This document shows positions 62,588-64,000 of a stretch of 64,000 nt of DNA, in pieces; positions within the stretch are counted from its first letter, which is position 1; each line of letters opens with the position of its first letter. The notes beneath the pieces were generated by a model. That model had not been told where the DNA came from and searched no databases. It was given only the letters and a program-made list of their open reading frames with translations. Source of the stretch: Alsobacter sp046349155 (GTDB lineage: Bacteria; Pseudomonadota; Alphaproteobacteria; Rhizobiales; Beijerinckiaceae); NCBI GenBank assembly GCA_046349155.1, contig JAXMCW010000001.1, forward strand, positions 1,550,001-1,614,000, in the 5' to 3' direction. The translations under genes and the position numbers were made by a program.

Positions 62588-64000
62588 ATGACGATCAACC
62601 TGAAGGTGCCGGACATCCGCGAGCTCAAGCCCCGGATCACGGTGTTCGGCGTCGGCGGCGCCGGCGGCAATGCGGTCAACAACATGATCGAGCTGGGCTT
62701 GCAGGGTTGCGAGTTCGTGGTCGGCAACACGGATGCACAGGCGCTGACCTCCTCGAAGGCGGACCGCGTGATCCAGATGGGCGTGCAGGTGACCGAGGGC
62801 CTCGGCGCCGGCTCGCAGCCCGAGGTGGGCCGCGCCGCGGCCGAGGAGGTGATCGACGAGATCCGCGACCACCTCGCGGGCGCCCACATGGTCTTCGTCA
62901 CCGCCGGCATGGGCGGCGGCACCGGCACGGGCTCCGCGCCGGTCGTGGCCCGCGCGGCGCGCGACATGGGCATCCTGACGGTGGGCGTGGTGACCAAGCC
63001 CTTCCAGTTCGAGGGACAGCGCCGCATGCGCCTCGCCGAGGCAGGCATCTCGGAGCTGCAGAAGGCGGTCGACACGCTGATCGTGCTGCCCAACCAGAAC
63101 CTGTTCAGGGTCGCCAACGAGCAGACGACCTTCGCCGACGCCTTCGCGCTGGCCGACCGGGTGCTCTATTCCGGCGTGTCCTGCATCACCGACCTGATGG
63201 TCAAGGAAGGTCTGATCAACCTCGACTTCGCCGACGTCCGCGCCGTGATGCGCGAGATGGGCAAGGCCATGATGGGCACGGGCGAGGCGACCGGCGAGAA
63301 GCGCGCCATCCGCGCCGCGGAGGCCGCCATCGCCAACCCGCTGCTCGACGACGTCTGCATGAAGGGCGCCAAGGGCCTGCTGATCTCGATCACCGGCGGC
63401 TCCGACCTCACCCTGTATGAAGTCGACGAGGCCGCCACCCGCATCCGCGAGGAGGTCGACCAGGACGCCAACGTGATCTTCGGCGCCACGCGCGACGATT
63501 CGCTGGAAGGCATCGTGCGCGTGTCGGTCGTGGCCACGGGCATCGACCAGGAGTTCGACCGCGCGACCCCCGCCATCGAGCCGCGCGTCGCCGAGCTCGC
63601 CGAGCGCCTGCGCAACGATGCGCGCCAGCGCCATCAGGAGGCCCAGCCGATCACGCCGCGCATGCCGCGGATCGAGACGCCGGTCGAGACGCACGCCTAC
63701 CAGCCGACGCCTTCCGCCGCGCCGTCCTACGAGGCGCCGCAGACGATGGCCTATCACGATCCCCATCCGGAGCCCGTGATGCGCCGCGCCGTGAACGACG
63801 TGGCGATTCGCGCCGTGGCGCCCAAGCTCGCTCCCGAGCCCGTGCTCGAGCGGGCTCCTGCGCCGGAGCCGCAGCCCCTGCCCGAGGCCTTCATCCCGCC
63901 GCGGGCCGAAGAGGTCATCCGTCCGACCCGGATGCCTCGCCCCGACGAGTTGCCCCTGCCGGTCCAGCGCCAGATGGAGCAGCGGGCCCAGCAGTCGGTG
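62588..64000 (+). CDS. ftsZ: Cell division protein FtsZ (3' end cut by window)
   Basis: The tubulin-like GTPase that forms the Z ring. ATG 62588 starts MTINLKVPDIRELKPRITVF; the GTP-binding VGGAGGNAVNNMI, the signature GGGTGTGSAP (about 107-116) and the T7-loop DFADVRAVMREMG are clear. All 471 codons are open to the window edge. From about residue 320 the chain becomes a long Pro/Glu/Arg-rich linker (IETPVETHAYQP, RPTRMPRPDELPLP), typical for rhizobial FtsZ. The conserved C-terminal tip lies beyond the window. GAGAGG stands 10 bases before the ATG. Confidence 0.97.
   Translation, partial: MTINLKVPDIRELKPRITVFGVGGAGGNAVNNMIELGLQGCEFVVGNTDAQALTSSKADRVIQMGVQVTEGLGAGSQPEVGRAAAEEVIDEIRDHLAGAHMVFVTAGMGGGTGTGSAPVVARAARDMGILTVGVVTKPFQFEGQRRMRLAEAGISELQKAVDTLIVLPNQNLFRVANEQTTFADAFALADRVLYSGVSCITDLMVKEGLINLDFADVRAVMREMGKAMMGTGEATGEKRAIRAAEAAIANPLLDDVCMKGAKGLLISITGGSDLTLYEVDEAATRIREEVDQDANVIFGATRDDSLEGIVRVSVVATGIDQEFDRATPAIEPRVAELAERLRNDARQRHQEAQPITPRMPRIETPVETHAYQPTPSAAPSYEAPQTMAYHDPHPEPVMRRAVNDVAIRAVAPKLAPEPVLERAPAPEPQPLPEAFIPPRAEEVIRPTRMPRPDELPLPVQRQMEQRAQQSV

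Overview
The window looks like the chromosome of a high-GC alphaproteobacterium of the order Rhizobiales (Hyphomicrobiales). The reasons are the rnpB-mraZ-dcw arrangement, an FtsZ with a long C-terminal linker, DUF2778/DUF2852 proteins, an ArsR-methyltransferase fusion next to metF, and the rhizobial type of intergenic palindrome. The genus is not assigned. This is judged from reading alone; no database search was run.

Layout. (1) 1-5522 is the right part of a mobile or phage-like element: a truncated DNA methyltransferase, a DUF5681 gene with an in-frame amber codon, a TerL-like terminase, then a tightly overlapping DUF3489-DUF2924-serine recombinase unit. A tRNA with a CAU anticodon follows on the minus strand at 6147-6222. 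(2) 6500-13400 is an accessory region: a DUF3563-like protein and two convergent RTX-type paralogues. Their C-terminal coding regions form a 652-bp, almost identical inverted repeat. (3) 13400-24200 carries mixed metabolic and envelope genes: two alpha/beta hydrolases, two peptidoglycan- or PLP-related enzymes, a second FtsH, a GNAT and a zinc alcohol dehydrogenase. (4) 24351-28906 is a sugar utilisation operon (SDR dehydrogenase, periplasmic binding protein, two-domain ABC ATPase, permease). (5) 29000-44200 holds lytic transglycosylases, EttA, an MHS-type transporter, AMP nucleosidase, a B3/B4 protein, a DMT exporter, the ArsR-methyltransferase/metF pair with a palindromic operator, an AmiD-like amidase and a TerB-DnaJ protein. 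(6) 44343-64000 is RNase P RNA followed by the division/cell wall (dcw) cluster: mraZ, rsmH, ftsL, ftsI, murE, murF, mraY, murD, ftsW, murG, murC, a tiny coupled ORF, murB, ddl, ftsQ, ftsA and the 5' part of ftsZ.

How they work together. The dcw genes form one long co-directional unit, with many stop/start overlaps, that makes lipid II and assembles the divisome. Several other genes here (two SLT enzymes, an MltB-like enzyme, an amidase, a DUF2778 protein) also act on peptidoglycan. The least ordinary parts are the recombinase module at the left and the convergent RTX pair. In that pair, recombination between the repeat arms would exchange the last 30 or so residues of the two proteins.
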